Source of the DNA: Rossellomorea vietnamensis
GTDB lineage: Bacteria; Bacillota; Bacilli; Bacillales; Bacillaceae_B
NCBI RefSeq assembly: GCF_008180415.1
Contig: NZ_VTEI01000012.1
Location: forward strand, 23,456-87,455
DNA: 64,000 nt
Reading direction: 5' to 3'
The notes under the pieces were generated by a model. The model was not told the origin of the DNA, ran no database searches, and saw nothing but the letters and a program-made list of their open reading frames with translations. Of this stretch, positions 8,985 to 16,619 are shown in pieces; the first letter of the stretch is position 1; every line of letters starts with the position of its first letter. The translations under genes were made by a program, and so were the position numbers.

Positions 8985-9300
8985 AATGATTGGAGCGGAA
9001 GGTGTGCGACCTCCTGCGGGACTAGCGGTCGTCTAGTTCCAGCGCCTAGCCCCTCGGGGTCAAATAACCCCAAGAGAATAAAAGGAGAACCGCCTTTTTT
9101 CTCTTGGGAACATTTTCCTGTCGGGCCTAACCAAGGCGCTTCCACTTTTGCAGACAGGTGAGACCCCCAATCTAGTTCCAGCGCCCAGCCCCCTCGGGGT
9201 CAAATAACCCCAAGAGAATAAAAGGAGAACCGCCTTTTTTCTCTTGGGAACACTTTCCTGTCGGGGCTGATCAGGGCGCTTCCACTTTTTATACAGGCAA
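8985..9300. repeat. Two tandem copies of palindromic element family B
   Basis: Copies at about 9031-9150 and 9172-9290 share the plan AGTTCCAGCGCC, CCTCGGGGTC, an inner stem CCCAAGAGA with TCTCTTGGG, then GGCGCTTCCACTTTT. AGCGCC near the start pairs with GGCGCT near the end, so the whole element can fold into one long hairpin. Other copies lie near 43159, 54725 and 61145 and fragments near 42571 and 43082. No open frame with coding character. Confidence 0.85.
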
Positions 9301-9840
9301 ATCTAGCTCCAGCGGCCAGCGACTAGCAGATTTCGGTCTCTCTCCTTGCTAATCTAGCTGCAAGGCCTAAGGCGGCTAGCGTACTTCCCTGCCTCCTCCT
9401 TGCGAGTCCAGTTCCGAGGTCCCAACGGCTAGCAGATTTCGGACTCTCTCCTTGCGATAAGTCATCATCGAATCGCTGTCGCTCTCCGTGATTCCTTTAT
9501 CTCATGCGAGTGTCCTAAAATCTGTACGCCGCTGAGCGGAACCTCTCCCCTTTTGGTGATAAGTCAACATCAACTCACTATGTTCGTTGTGTTTCCTTTA
9601 TCTCATGCGGAGTCAGTCCAGTCCGTACGCCGCTGAGCGGGGCCTTTCCACTTTATAAAGATAAGTCATCATCGAATCGCTGTCGCTCTTCGTGATTCCT
9701 TTATCTCATACGAGAGCCCTAAAATCTGTACGTCGCTGAACGGCCGCTTCCGCTTTTTATGAAGCCGAGGATGCTCAACGCCCGCCCCGCGGAGTCGTGC
9801 GCCTGGAGCGGAAATCTCCTCGATTAGAAAAGCCACAATC
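9301..9840. repeat. Gene-free stretch of short degenerate repeats
   Basis: A GATAAGTCATCATCGAATCG segment recurs around 9457 and 9661 with a relative near 9558 (GATAAGTCAACATC), each followed by TCCTTTATCTCAT and a GTACGCCGCTGAGCGG-type segment. This is an imperfect repeat of about 100 bp in three copies. The end (9760-9830) carries the GGAGCGGAAAT tail seen also near 36480, 38272 and 54912. I see no gene here. Confidence 0.7.
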
Positions 9841-9904
9841 TTTGAGAAAAGAGCCTTTATTTAAAAAAAGCGTGTAACAAACATCACACGAGATTTATAT
9901 AATG

Positions 9905-9922
9905 TTGGCACAGGGAAACTTT
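9905..9922. promoter_or_regulatory. MntR-like box, upstream copy
   Basis: TTGGCACAGGGAAACTTT resembles the manganese-regulator box (TTTGCnnnAGGAAACTT form). It lies 38 bp upstream of the -35 element of the ZIP transporter promoter, a position more usual for activation than repression. Confidence 0.5.
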
Positions 9923-9959
9923 AGGTTTAAAGGATACGTGCTCAAATATTAGAAAAAGT

Positions 9960-9989
9960 TTGACTAAGAAGTTGTATGTGGAGTAAAAT
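9960..9989 (+). promoter_or_regulatory. SigA-type promoter of the ZIP transporter
   Basis: TTGACT (9960-9965), an 18-bp spacer and TAAAAT (9984-9989). The transcript leader would be about 170 nt. Confidence 0.65.
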
Positions 9990-10008
9990 GTTTGCCAAAG
10001 GAAACTTT
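9990..10008. promoter_or_regulatory. MntR-like box, downstream copy over the transcription start
   Basis: GTTTGCCAAAGGAAACTTTT matches the DtxR/MntR-type box well and directly abuts the -10 element, a repressing position. Confidence 0.6.
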
Positions 10009-10168
10009 TGTTGTTTAAACCATATCATCGAAGGTTATACAGATGAACATGGTATTCCTTCTCTTATAACCAATCTAATAGAAACTTTTTAAGAACATCA
10101 CCTAACAATAAATATAGAATGGGGAAGCTAACAACGTTGAAATTCACAGAGAAAAGAGGAGAATGAAA

Positions 10169-10978
10169 ATGGATGGAAATCTGCTGCTTGCTTTTGGGCT
10201 AACGTTGATGGCAGGACTTGCAACCGGAATCGGTAGTCTTCTGGCTTTCTTTACTTCATCAACTAACACCCGGTTTTTGTCAGTGTCTTTAGGATTCTCG
10301 GCAGGTGTCATGATCTATGTATCAATGGTTGAAATTTTTGTAAAAGCCAAGGATGCATTGACAGGTTCCCTGGGCTGGGAACTTGGAAACTGGATTACCG
10401 TCATCAGTTTCTTTGCCGGTATGCTGTTGATTGCTATGATTGATAAGCTGATTCCGAAACAAGGTAATCCTCATGAATTGAAGAAAGTGGAAGAGATGAG
10501 TGGTCCAAAGCAAGCGATTGGCGACCCGGCTCTATTGAAGATGGGGACCTTCACAGCCTTAGCGATTGCAATTCATAACTTTCCGGAAGGCATTGCCACA
10601 TTTACATCCGCCCTGCAGGATCCGGCTCTGGGAATTCCCATTGCAGTTGCGATTGCCATCCATAACATTCCGGAGGGAATTGCTGTTGCGGTGCCGATTT
10701 ATTTTGCGACTGGAGACCGAAAGAAAGCATTCAAACTGTCTTTCTTGTCAGGCTTGTCAGAACCGGTCGGGGCAGTAGTTGCTTTCTTGATTTTGATGCC
10801 ATTCCTGAATGATGTCATGTTTGGGGTCATTTTTGCAGCTGTAGCGGGAATCATGGTATTCATCTCCTTGGATGAACTTCTTCCAGCGGCAAAGAAATAT
10901 GATGAAACACATTTACCAATATACGGCTTGATCGCAGGTATGGCCGTGATGGCCTTGAGTTTGCTGCTGTTTATATAG
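10169..10978 (+). CDS. zupT: ZIP family divalent metal transporter (ZupT-like)
   Basis: A 269-residue membrane protein with eight predicted helices. Two metal-binding helices carry HNFPEGIATF and HNIPEGIAVAV, the ZIP signature in helices IV and V; a short loop between helices III and IV (GNPHELKK) has one histidine. ZupT proteins move zinc, iron and manganese. The first ATG at 10163 is only about 1 nt from GAGGAG, so ATG 10169 at normal spacing is preferred. It stands alone, 1 kb from either neighbour. Two MntR-like boxes flank its promoter, suggesting manganese control, which is not the textbook regulation of ZupT. Direction of transport and preferred metal cannot be told. Confidence 0.9.
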   Translation: MDGNLLLAFGLTLMAGLATGIGSLLAFFTSSTNTRFLSVSLGFSAGVMIYVSMVEIFVKAKDALTGSLGWELGNWITVISFFAGMLLIAMIDKLIPKQGNPHELKKVEEMSGPKQAIGDPALLKMGTFTALAIAIHNFPEGIATFTSALQDPALGIPIAVAIAIHNIPEGIAVAVPIYFATGDRKKAFKLSFLSGLSEPVGAVVAFLILMPFLNDVMFGVIFAAVAGIMVFISLDELLPAAKKYDETHLPIYGLIAGMAVMALSLLLFI

Positions 10979-10994
10979 AAAGACAAAACCTTGG

Positions 10995-11245
10995 GTTAAA
11001 TAAGAGAGCCTGAAAATCTAACGAATTTTAGAATCTACTTTTTATAAGGCTCTTTTCGTACCTTTGTTGCTATTGATACTAAATCCGAAAAATAAACCTA
11101 TTAAGAGGGGTCAAAACTGGTAACACCGAAAAGAAAAGAGCTGCTCTCCCTTGATAAAAGTTAAAACTCTTAGTATCCGGGGAAAAATCCGGCTCTTGGG
11201 ATTTTTTCGAAAGCAACAATATATGCGAAAACAGCCTTTTATAAA
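10995..11245. repeat. Dispersed element family C
   Basis: About 230 bp containing GGCTCTTTTCGTA, TTGCTATTGATACTAA, GAAAAGAGCTGCTCTC, ACTCTTAGTATCCGGGGAAA and CGAAAGCAACAATATATGCG. Related copies lie at 15118-15305, 36500-36725, 57148-57310 and, in part, 54455-54610. No coding frame. Confidence 0.8.
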
Positions 11246-11248
11246 AAG

Positions 11249-11296
11249 AAAAAGTCAACTATCCTTCCTAAATTAGGAGGAAAAGTTGACTTTTTT
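11249..11296. terminator. Long hairpin with T run, bidirectional
   Basis: AAAAGTCAACT pairs with AGTTGACTTTT around a CCTTCCTAAATTAGGAGG inner hairpin, followed by TTTTTT. It is about 270 bp past the zupT stop and could end its transcript. A near copy at 26305-26357 serves the coat protein genes. Confidence 0.65.
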
Positions 11297-11459
11297 CTTT
11301 GAAAGCAATCTATTTGCTGCTCTCTTTACTTTATTAGATTTAGAATCCTTTGATCTTTTCTTGGAGATTTGCCTGTCGGGATTGGAAGGGTGCTTCTTCA
11401 ACTAGTCGATGGAATGATGATGATTCAAGGAAGTGACTAATGGTACTTATCAATGGGTT

Positions 11460-11840
11460 TCAGTATGTTGGGTAGTAATTAGAGGAAAAAAGTTCCCTTA
11501 TTTACTAAAAAACATTGAAAAAAGCAAAAATAAGGGAATGAATTTCCTTTATTTAAACTAAACCCACTAGAAAAATATGCTTTTTCTTCAAATAAAGGAA
11601 AAATATTCCCCTATTTATCCCGAAATGAGCTTGAATTTGCAATTAAGGGAAAAAAGTTCCCTTATTTCTACCGATGGGTACTTAACTAAGGAACTAAGAG
11701 GCCGCTCTCGCTATAAGGCCTACTCTATCTGGTGCCCGCCAAGTGGAGCCGGGTACATTGAACGAAAAACAACCCTTTTCATAATGTCTGAAGCGGAAAA
11801 TGTACGATTCTATAATTTAGATGGGCTTTTTCAGTGACCT
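11460..11840. repeat. Dispersed element family E (AAGGGAA/TTCCCTT palindromes) with attached module
   Basis: Four palindromic AAGGGAA...TTCCCTT motifs lie about 50-60 bp apart between 11483 and 11666. The same roughly 200-bp block occurs at 42695-42905 (same strand) and 25985-26205 (opposite strand). The next 150 bp (GGTGCCCGCC, ACATTGAACG, TTTTCAGTGACCTC) also has a diverged relative at 42940-43085. An open frame over 11577-11837 is repeat-derived and not believed. Confidence 0.75.
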
Positions 11841-12017
11841 CGTTACATAATCGAGTTTTTTAATGCGCTATAAAAGGGGGGAAATGAAGCATCCCCGTTA
11901 AACGTTGAGAGAGGCTGATTACTTCAACTTGCAGCATCAATATGACAGGAAAAGCAGCTTGAAAAAAGCTCTTTACTTTTTGAAAAGGGAGGAGTAAGAT
12001 ATTTTTCGTAATAGAAT

Positions 12018-12131
12018 AATCGCTGAATCATTTTGAGCGGGGGAACCATTCTTTTGGGGTGAGTCCTTTAAAGTTTTAAAGGAAGGGTTAACTTTCATGA
12101 CCCGAATCCGTCAGCTAACCTCGTAAGCGTT
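12018..12131 (+). ncRNA. c-di-AMP riboswitch (ydaO-yuaA class)
   Basis: The conserved blocks of the class appear in order: AATCGCTGAATC, GAGCGGGGGAACC, TTGGGGTGA, AGGGTTAACTTTCATGACCC, GAATCCGTCAGCTAACCTCG and TAAGCG. The first and last blocks pair as the closing stem. It precedes ktrAB, a known target (yuaA is ktrA). When c-di-AMP is high, this class switches potassium uptake off through the terminator that follows. Confidence 0.95.
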
Positions 12132-12157
12132 GTGAAGGAGATATAACTTGTGTATAT

Positions 12158-12187
12158 GACCACAGGCTTATTTCCTGGTGGTCTTTT
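12158..12187 (+). terminator. Expression-platform terminator of the c-di-AMP riboswitch
   Basis: GACCAC and AGG pair with CCT and GTGGTC, followed by TTTTTG. It lies about 30 nt after the aptamer and 100 nt before ktrA, as expected of a transcription-terminating switch. Confidence 0.85.
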
Positions 12188-12285
12188 TGTTGTGGTTTTT
12201 AACAGAAGCCTATAAGGAAACAACTTAATGAAAACGAACAGCAGAGGTTATTCTAATTAACATCAGGTCATTGGGGGAATCATTC

Positions 12286-12942
12286 ATGAAAAAACAATTT
12301 GCGGTAATCGGTCTAGGGCGTTTCGGTGGAAATCTTGTCCGGGAACTGGGCGAGATGGGTGCGGATGTACTGGCGATAGATATTAATGAAGAAGTAGTGG
12401 AAAAATATCGTGATGTAGCAGAACATGCTGTCCGGGCAAATGCGATGGATGAAAATGTTATCAGGGAGCTTGGCCTGAGAAACTTCGATCATGTCATCGT
12501 TTCTTTTGGAGAAAATATCGAAGCCAGCATACTGACGACGCTCCTCCTAAAAGATCTTGGAGTAAAAGAAGTGTGGGTAAAGGCGTCCAGCACTTACCAT
12601 CAAAAGGTCCTCGATAAGATCGGGGCAGATAAAGTTATTCATCCGGAAAGGGATATGGCAAGAAGGATCGCCCACCATATTACCTCTGAAAAAGTCATTG
12701 ATTATATCGAGTTATCAAAAGAGCATAGTATTGTGGAACTTGTCGCATCGAATAAAGTTGCTAATAAAACCCTGATCGATCTGGATGTTCGTGCCCGTTT
12801 CGGCTGTAACATCATTGCCATTCAAAGAGGGGAAGATGTTATCGTATCGCCAGCTGCTGACGAGGTGATTCAGAAAGACGATTTGTTAATTGTAATAGGG
12901 GATAATCGCGACCTTAACAGGTTTGAAAAAGAGGGGATCTAA
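12286..12942 (+). CDS. ktrA: KtrA, regulatory RCK subunit of the Ktr potassium uptake system
   Basis: A 218-residue cytosolic protein that forms an octameric ring on KtrB and gates it through ATP/ADP or NAD(H) and c-di-AMP. RCK_N occupies residues 1-135 with the nucleotide motif GLGRFGG after the first strand, and RCK_C the remainder (SIVELVASNKVANKTL, with LLIVIGDNRDL at the end). The frame opens earlier at TTG 12271, but GGGGGA placed 7 nt before ATG 12286 supports that start. It lies 2 nt before ktrB, in one transcript controlled by the c-di-AMP riboswitch. Confidence 0.95.
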   Translation: MKKQFAVIGLGRFGGNLVRELGEMGADVLAIDINEEVVEKYRDVAEHAVRANAMDENVIRELGLRNFDHVIVSFGENIEASILTTLLLKDLGVKEVWVKASSTYHQKVLDKIGADKVIHPERDMARRIAHHITSEKVIDYIELSKEHSIVELVASNKVANKTLIDLDVRARFGCNIIAIQRGEDVIVSPAADEVIQKDDLLIVIGDNRDLNRFEKEGI

Positions 12943-12944
12943 CC

Positions 12945-14288
12945 GTGGAAAGAAGGGCCTCAAAACTAAGGAGGACATCCATTCAGCTAAGTCCGCCACA
13001 GCTTCTTTTATTAGTGTTTATTTTCTTTATCATGCTTGGTGCGGCATTGCTGAAGCTGCCTTTTGCAACAAAGGGAAGTGTCTCTTGGCTTGACGCTTTA
13101 TTCACTTCCACTTCAGCCATGACCGTTACAGGATTGGCGGTTGTTGATACAGGTACAGCCTATACCACATTCGGTCAAGTGGTCGTCCTGGGTCTTATTC
13201 AAGTCGGCGGGCTTGGGATTATGTCCTTCGCCATGCTGATTTATCTCATGCTTGGTAAAAAAATAGGATTCAAGGAGCGGCTGATTGTTCAGCAGGCGCT
13301 TAACCAAACCTCGGTGGGCGGCGTTGTCCGGCTTGTAAAGCATTTATTCGTGTTTTCTTTTATAGTAGAAGGTTTTGCAATGATTCTTCTTGCAGCTGAA
13401 TGGATTCCGCAATACGGCTGGAAAGATGGTCTTTATTACAGCTTATTTCATTCGATTTCAGCTTTTAACAATGCAGGGTTTTCCATATGGTCAGACAGTC
13501 TAATGGGGTATGTAGGGAACCCTTTAGTGAATTTTGTCATTTCCGGCCTGTTCATTCTTGGGGGAATCGGCTTTACGGTTTTAACGGACCTGTGGTATTC
13601 GAAGAAGCTGCAGAAACTGTCTCTCCATACAAAGCTCATGCTGTTAGGTACTCTGGTCATCAACGTAGCAGCCATACTTGTCATCTTTGCTCTGGAATTC
13701 AATAATCCTAAGACTCTCGCAAACCTGCCGGCAATGGATAAAATTCTGGGAGCCTATTTTCAGGCTGTAACTCCTCGGACCGCTGGATTTAATTCATTGG
13801 ACATCGGCAGCATGGAAGATTCAACGATCATTTTCACGATTCTCCTTATGTTTATTGGGGCAGGCAGTGCTTCGACAGGAGGAGGCATTAAGCTGACAAC
13901 ATTCCTGGTCATTACTTTAGCTGTTATTGCTTTTTTAAAACAAAGGAAAGAGATTTTTATTTTTCGCCGCAGAATTGCAGAGACATTTATTTATAAGTCT
14001 CTGGCGATATCAATGATCAGTGTCGTACTCGTTTTCACGGCGATGTTTCTCCTTTCCATGTCGGAAAAAGGGGTGCCTTTTATCCAGATCCTTTTTGAAG
14101 TGGTATCAGCCTTTGGTACAGTGGGACTGTCTATGGGCCTTACAGGAAGCTTGACCGAGTTTGGAAAAGGAATTATTATCTTTGTTATGTTCGTAGGTAA
14201 ACTTGGTCCGCTCACACTTGCATTTTCACTGGCGAAACCAGGAACAGATAAAATCAGTTATCCTAAGGAAGATATTCTAACAGGATAA
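12945..14288 (+). CDS. ktrB: KtrB, potassium-translocating membrane subunit
   Basis: A 447-residue member of the Trk/Ktr/HKT family made of four membrane-pore-membrane repeats. Each filter region has its glycine: TSTSAMTVTGLAVVDTG, FNNAGFS, TPRTAGFNS and SAFGTVGLS. STGGGIKLTTF in the third repeat forms the gating loop. The start is GTG 12945, two nt after the ktrA stop, with GAGGGGAT inside the ktrA end as ribosome binding site. Works with KtrA in potassium uptake during osmotic adaptation. Confidence 0.96.
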   Translation: MERRASKLRRTSIQLSPPQLLLLVFIFFIMLGAALLKLPFATKGSVSWLDALFTSTSAMTVTGLAVVDTGTAYTTFGQVVVLGLIQVGGLGIMSFAMLIYLMLGKKIGFKERLIVQQALNQTSVGGVVRLVKHLFVFSFIVEGFAMILLAAEWIPQYGWKDGLYYSLFHSISAFNNAGFSIWSDSLMGYVGNPLVNFVISGLFILGGIGFTVLTDLWYSKKLQKLSLHTKLMLLGTLVINVAAILVIFALEFNNPKTLANLPAMDKILGAYFQAVTPRTAGFNSLDIGSMEDSTIIFTILLMFIGAGSASTGGGIKLTTFLVITLAVIAFLKQRKEIFIFRRRIAETFIYKSLAISMISVVLVFTAMFLLSMSEKGVPFIQILFEVVSAFGTVGLSMGLTGSLTEFGKGIIIFVMFVGKLGPLTLAFSLAKPGTDKISYPKEDILTG

Positions 14289-14393
14289 TAGAAATCTAAG
14301 TTTGGGCTAGGTCCGCCTAAACATTTTTCCGAAATCCTCATAGGATGTTATTGAGTGATGAAAGCTCAATAATCATTCTGGAGGTGTCTGATT

Positions 14394-14534
14394 ATGTATG
14401 GATACGGATGCGGCGGCTACGGCTATGGCGGAGGCTATGGCGGCGGTGGCGGCTACGGTTACGGCGGCGGTTTCGCGCTAATCGTAGTATTGTTCATTTT
14501 GCTGATTATTGTTGGAGCTGCTTTTGTTTACTAA
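14394..14534 (+). CDS. YjcZ family small glycine-rich membrane peptide
   Basis: A 46-residue peptide, too short for usual gene finding. The first 26 residues are Gly/Tyr repeats (YGYG, GGYGYGGG), followed by a single helix FALIVVLFILLIIVGAAFVY at the C-terminus. This plan is that of the YjcZ sporulation peptides, which are numerous in Bacillus and linked to sporulation; their role is unclear. A good GGAGGTG lies 8 nt before the ATG. A small ATTGAG/CTCAAT hairpin lies upstream (about 14350-14370). A strong terminator follows, so it is a unit of its own. Confidence 0.85.
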   Translation: MYGYGCGGYGYGGGYGGGGGYGYGGGFALIVVLFILLIIVGAAFVY

Positions 14535-14566
14535 GAGCTCTCAAGGGACACTTTAATAAAATGTTT

Positions 14567-14600
14567 AAGGAGTTTCTCCCCGAGGGGCGAAACTCCTTTT
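14567..14600. terminator. Bidirectional terminator between the YjcZ gene and two small minus-strand genes
   Basis: AAGGAGTTTC pairs with GAAACTCCTT around TCCCCGAGGGGC, which itself pairs. T run on the plus strand, A run on the left that reads as a T run on the minus strand. Confidence 0.88.
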
Positions 14601-14634
14601 GCATTCAATTATCCTTGTGTGCTTTAAGGGATGT

Positions 14635-14793
14635 CTATTCATCATCCCCGCTGATCCGAATGGCCGGAGCGTTATTGTAAGCGTAGGAAGGAACGACTTC
14701 TTCCTGGATGCTGTCTTTATCTTTGTAGAAATCCTCATGAATCTTCATGTTGGCTCTGGTTGCTTCTTCGTCAATATGAATGTTATCCTTCAT
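14635..14793 (-). CDS. Small unknown protein, 52 residues, second of a pair
   Basis: ATG at 14793 begins MKDNIHIDEEATRANM and ends in RISGDDE; the product is acidic and soluble with no hydrophobic segment. It starts one nt after the stop of the upstream small frame (14795-14947), which suggests translational coupling, and it lies directly before the terminator at 14567-14600. A longer version of the frame, from 14901, would overlap the upstream gene and lacks a ribosome binding site. I do not recognise the family. Small soluble proteins like this are often spore components in Bacillus, but nothing here proves it. Confidence 0.5.
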   Translation of the reverse strand: MKDNIHIDEEATRANMKIHEDFYKDKDSIQEEVVPSYAYNNAPAIRISGDDE

Positions 14794-14794
14794 G

Positions 14795-14947
14795 TCAATC
14801 TCTATCCGTTTTATCATTTTGGTCTTTGTTATGTTTGTTTCCTTTGCTATTATCTCCTGCAGCAATTTCCCGTGAGAATTCTGCCTGGTTGTGTCCGGCA
14901 CGCGGTGAGTTTTGGTTCATGCTTCCTTTGTTGTATTTCTTCGTCAC
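14795..14947 (-). CDS. Small unknown protein, 50 residues, first of a pair
   Basis: A GTG at 14947 with AAAGAGGTG 6 nt upstream opens a 50-residue frame beginning MTKKYNKGSMNQNSP. It is rich in Lys, Asn and Asp, has no hydrophobic segment, and contains GHNQAEFSREIAAGD. The bias for N, K, Q and a soluble, unstructured character recalls small spore-associated peptides, though I cannot match it to a named family. Tight 1-nt spacing to the next small frame supports both being real. Confidence 0.5.
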   Translation of the reverse strand: MTKKYNKGSMNQNSPRAGHNQAEFSREIAAGDNSKGNKHNKDQNDKTDRD

Positions 14948-15117
14948 GCTGAGCACCTCTTTGAAGTTTATTTTCCTACAGCAATAGTTTGCTCTTTAAA
15001 GCTTAGTTTATTCTTTGGCAGAGGCTGAGGACAGCCATCGTTGGAAGTGACGCTGCATGTGATGTATTCTGCAGGCAGTGGAAAGTAATTGATAACCGGG
15101 GCGGTGCTTTATAAATG

Positions 15118-15305
15118 GCTGTTTCCATATAAATTGCTGCTTGGGGGAAAATCCTTAGAGCCGGATTTTTCCCCTGGTACTATACTAAGGGTGCTCTCTC
15201 TAATCGGGGATAGCAGCTCTTTTCTTTTCATGTTAACCAGGTTATCCCGGTGAATTAAGGTCTTTTTTCGGAATTAGTAACATATAGCAGAAAAGTTTAC
15301 GAAAA
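15118..15305. repeat. Dispersed element family C
   Basis: Inverse-oriented relative of the block at 10995-11245: GCTTGGGGGAAAATCC, TACTAAGGGTGCTCTCTC, AGCTCTTTTCTTTTCATG, AGTAACATATAGCA. No coding frame. The stretch 14990-15117 before it shows nothing I can name. Confidence 0.65.
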
Positions 15306-15322
15306 GAGCTTTATAAATTGAA

Positions 15323-15347
15323 GAGCAGCCTCTCTAAGAAGCTGCTC
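15323..15347 (-). terminator. Terminator of the thioredoxin-like gene
   Basis: GAGCAGC and GCTGCTC pair around an 11-nt loop; TTCAATTT follows on the minus strand. It lies 8 bp after the stop. Confidence 0.65.
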
Positions 15348-15354
15348 AGTCTGT

Positions 15355-15672
15355 TTATTTATTATTTTGCAGAAACTCTCTTACTTGATCAGGTGTTTTG
15401 GCGTTGGCACTGTGCAGATGTGCTGTTTTCTCGCCATCTTTAAAGATCAGCAGACTGGGGATGCCCATTACATCATAGCGGTCTGCGATTTCAGGCAGTT
15501 CATCCTTGTTCAGCTCATACCACTTATACTGGCTGTTTTCTTCAATAATTTCATCAATGAACATATTCATCCTTGTGCAGTCTGGACACCAGTCTGCGAA
15601 AAACTTGATTATAATCGGCTGAGATCCGGAGATGAGCTCCTGAAAGGTTTCTTTATTTTGAATGGATTGCAT
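15355..15672 (-). CDS. ydbP: Thioredoxin-like protein (YdbP-like)
   Basis: A 105-residue thioredoxin fold protein without signal peptide, so cytosolic. The redox motif is W28-C29-P-D-C32 and the cis-proline is in MGIPSLLIF. The sequence tracks remembered B. subtilis YdbP closely (FADWCPDCTRMNMFI, HLHSANAK). The CPDC dipeptide differs from the CGPC of main thioredoxins, and the substrate is unknown. GAGGAGGTCAC lies 5 nt before the ATG. It is a single gene, transcribed leftwards and ended by a hairpin. Confidence 0.9.
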   Translation of the reverse strand: MQSIQNKETFQELISGSQPIIIKFFADWCPDCTRMNMFIDEIIEENSQYKWYELNKDELPEIADRYDVMGIPSLLIFKDGEKTAHLHSANAKTPDQVREFLQNNK

Positions 15673-15980
15673 GTAAGTGACCTCCTCTATTTAGTATTAT
15701 TGTATTGTAGCGGGGCTCTTTTCGTAAAATTTTGTGCTTATAGAGCTTCCTGATATTAGGGAGATAGACCGCTGTGCCAAGCCTTAAGATTCATTTTTAA
15801 GATGATAGGGAAGAGACCAATCCCCGCACACTAAATTTCTGTGTGGCTGCAAATGAAGTGAGAGAAAGGTCCGTTTTGAAAAAAGCTTTCGCAGGTCTTT
15901 TCCTCTTGGAGCTCTTTAAGATTTCTAGGCGATTTTGTCTAGTTTTTATTAGGCTGAAAGAGTCTCAAGGTGCTTTTTAG

Positions 15981-16092
15981 ACGCCCATAAAGAGCGGAAT
16001 TCCCGTGTAAAGGGTTTCAAGGATCTGTCGAGACGCCCATAATGAGCCGATCTCCAAGCGAATGGGCCTCAAGGATCTTCCTAAACGCCATT
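15981..16092. repeat. Imperfect tandem repeat with a 52-bp period
   Basis: ACGCC occurs at 15981, 16033 and 16085, exactly 52 bp apart. Two full units share ACGCCCATAA-GAGC and end TCAAGGATCT. Upstream, 15780-15960 holds nothing I can assign. Confidence 0.7.
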
Positions 16093-16221
16093 TCTAAGTA
16101 CATATCTTACCCAAAGGGTTCTTAACGTTATTATTAATCTAACACCTGCTCCCTGCACATTCACATTTGACTTTTACATTATGCTAAAATAAGGAAAACA
16201 AGCAGTGCAAGGAGGGATTCG

Positions 16222-16602
16222 ATGTACCAAGCCCGTATTCTTGATCAGCATGAACTCATCGATGAGCTGGTGTCTGAAATTGCACAGAACGTTTTTGTGA
16301 AGCATCCCGAGATTCTAGAGACGTTTGGAGAGAAGGGACGCAGCCAAACCTTCTCTGATCTGCAGAAACACTTTCTTCATTTGCAGACTGCCTATAAGCT
16401 CCAAGCGCCAGAGCTGTTCATGGATCATGTTAAATGGCTTCACAATGTATTGGTATCCAGGGAAATCGATACCCGTGTGGTTCTGACCGGCTTGTCTATC
16501 ATGAAGGAATGTGTGAAAAAGCTTTCTCCTGAAAAGGCAGCATTTTACCGTGAATGCATTAGTGAAGCGGTTCAGTGGATAGATGAACACCTTCCCTCCT
16601 GA
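16222..16602 (+). CDS. Helical protein of unknown function, 126 residues
   Basis: ATG with GGAGGG 7 nt upstream. The protein is predicted all-helical and cytosolic, with no membrane segment. Segments such as KHFLHLQTAYKLQAPELF and HVKWLHNVLVSREI recall the helical N-terminal module found ahead of cobalamin-binding domains in some Firmicutes regulators, but here the module stands alone and no cobalamin domain follows. This resemblance is from memory and weak. It is convergent with the ger operon; a TTCCCT/AGGGAA hairpin at about 16587-16617, overlapping its 3' end, may terminate both. Confidence 0.75.
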   Translation: MYQARILDQHELIDELVSEIAQNVFVKHPEILETFGEKGRSQTFSDLQKHFLHLQTAYKLQAPELFMDHVKWLHNVLVSREIDTRVVLTGLSIMKECVKKLSPEKAAFYRECISEAVQWIDEHLPS

Positions 16603-16619
16603 GAAAGGGAACGGTGTCC

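Noticed and set aside
11577..11837. 86-codon open frame
   Set aside because: Lies over the family E repeat and its attached module; no ribosome binding site, and the related block at 42940-43085 does not keep the frame.
14345..14952. 111- and 117-codon plus-strand frames
   Set aside because: They are out of frame with the YjcZ gene or antisense to the small minus-strand pair and run through the terminator at 14567.
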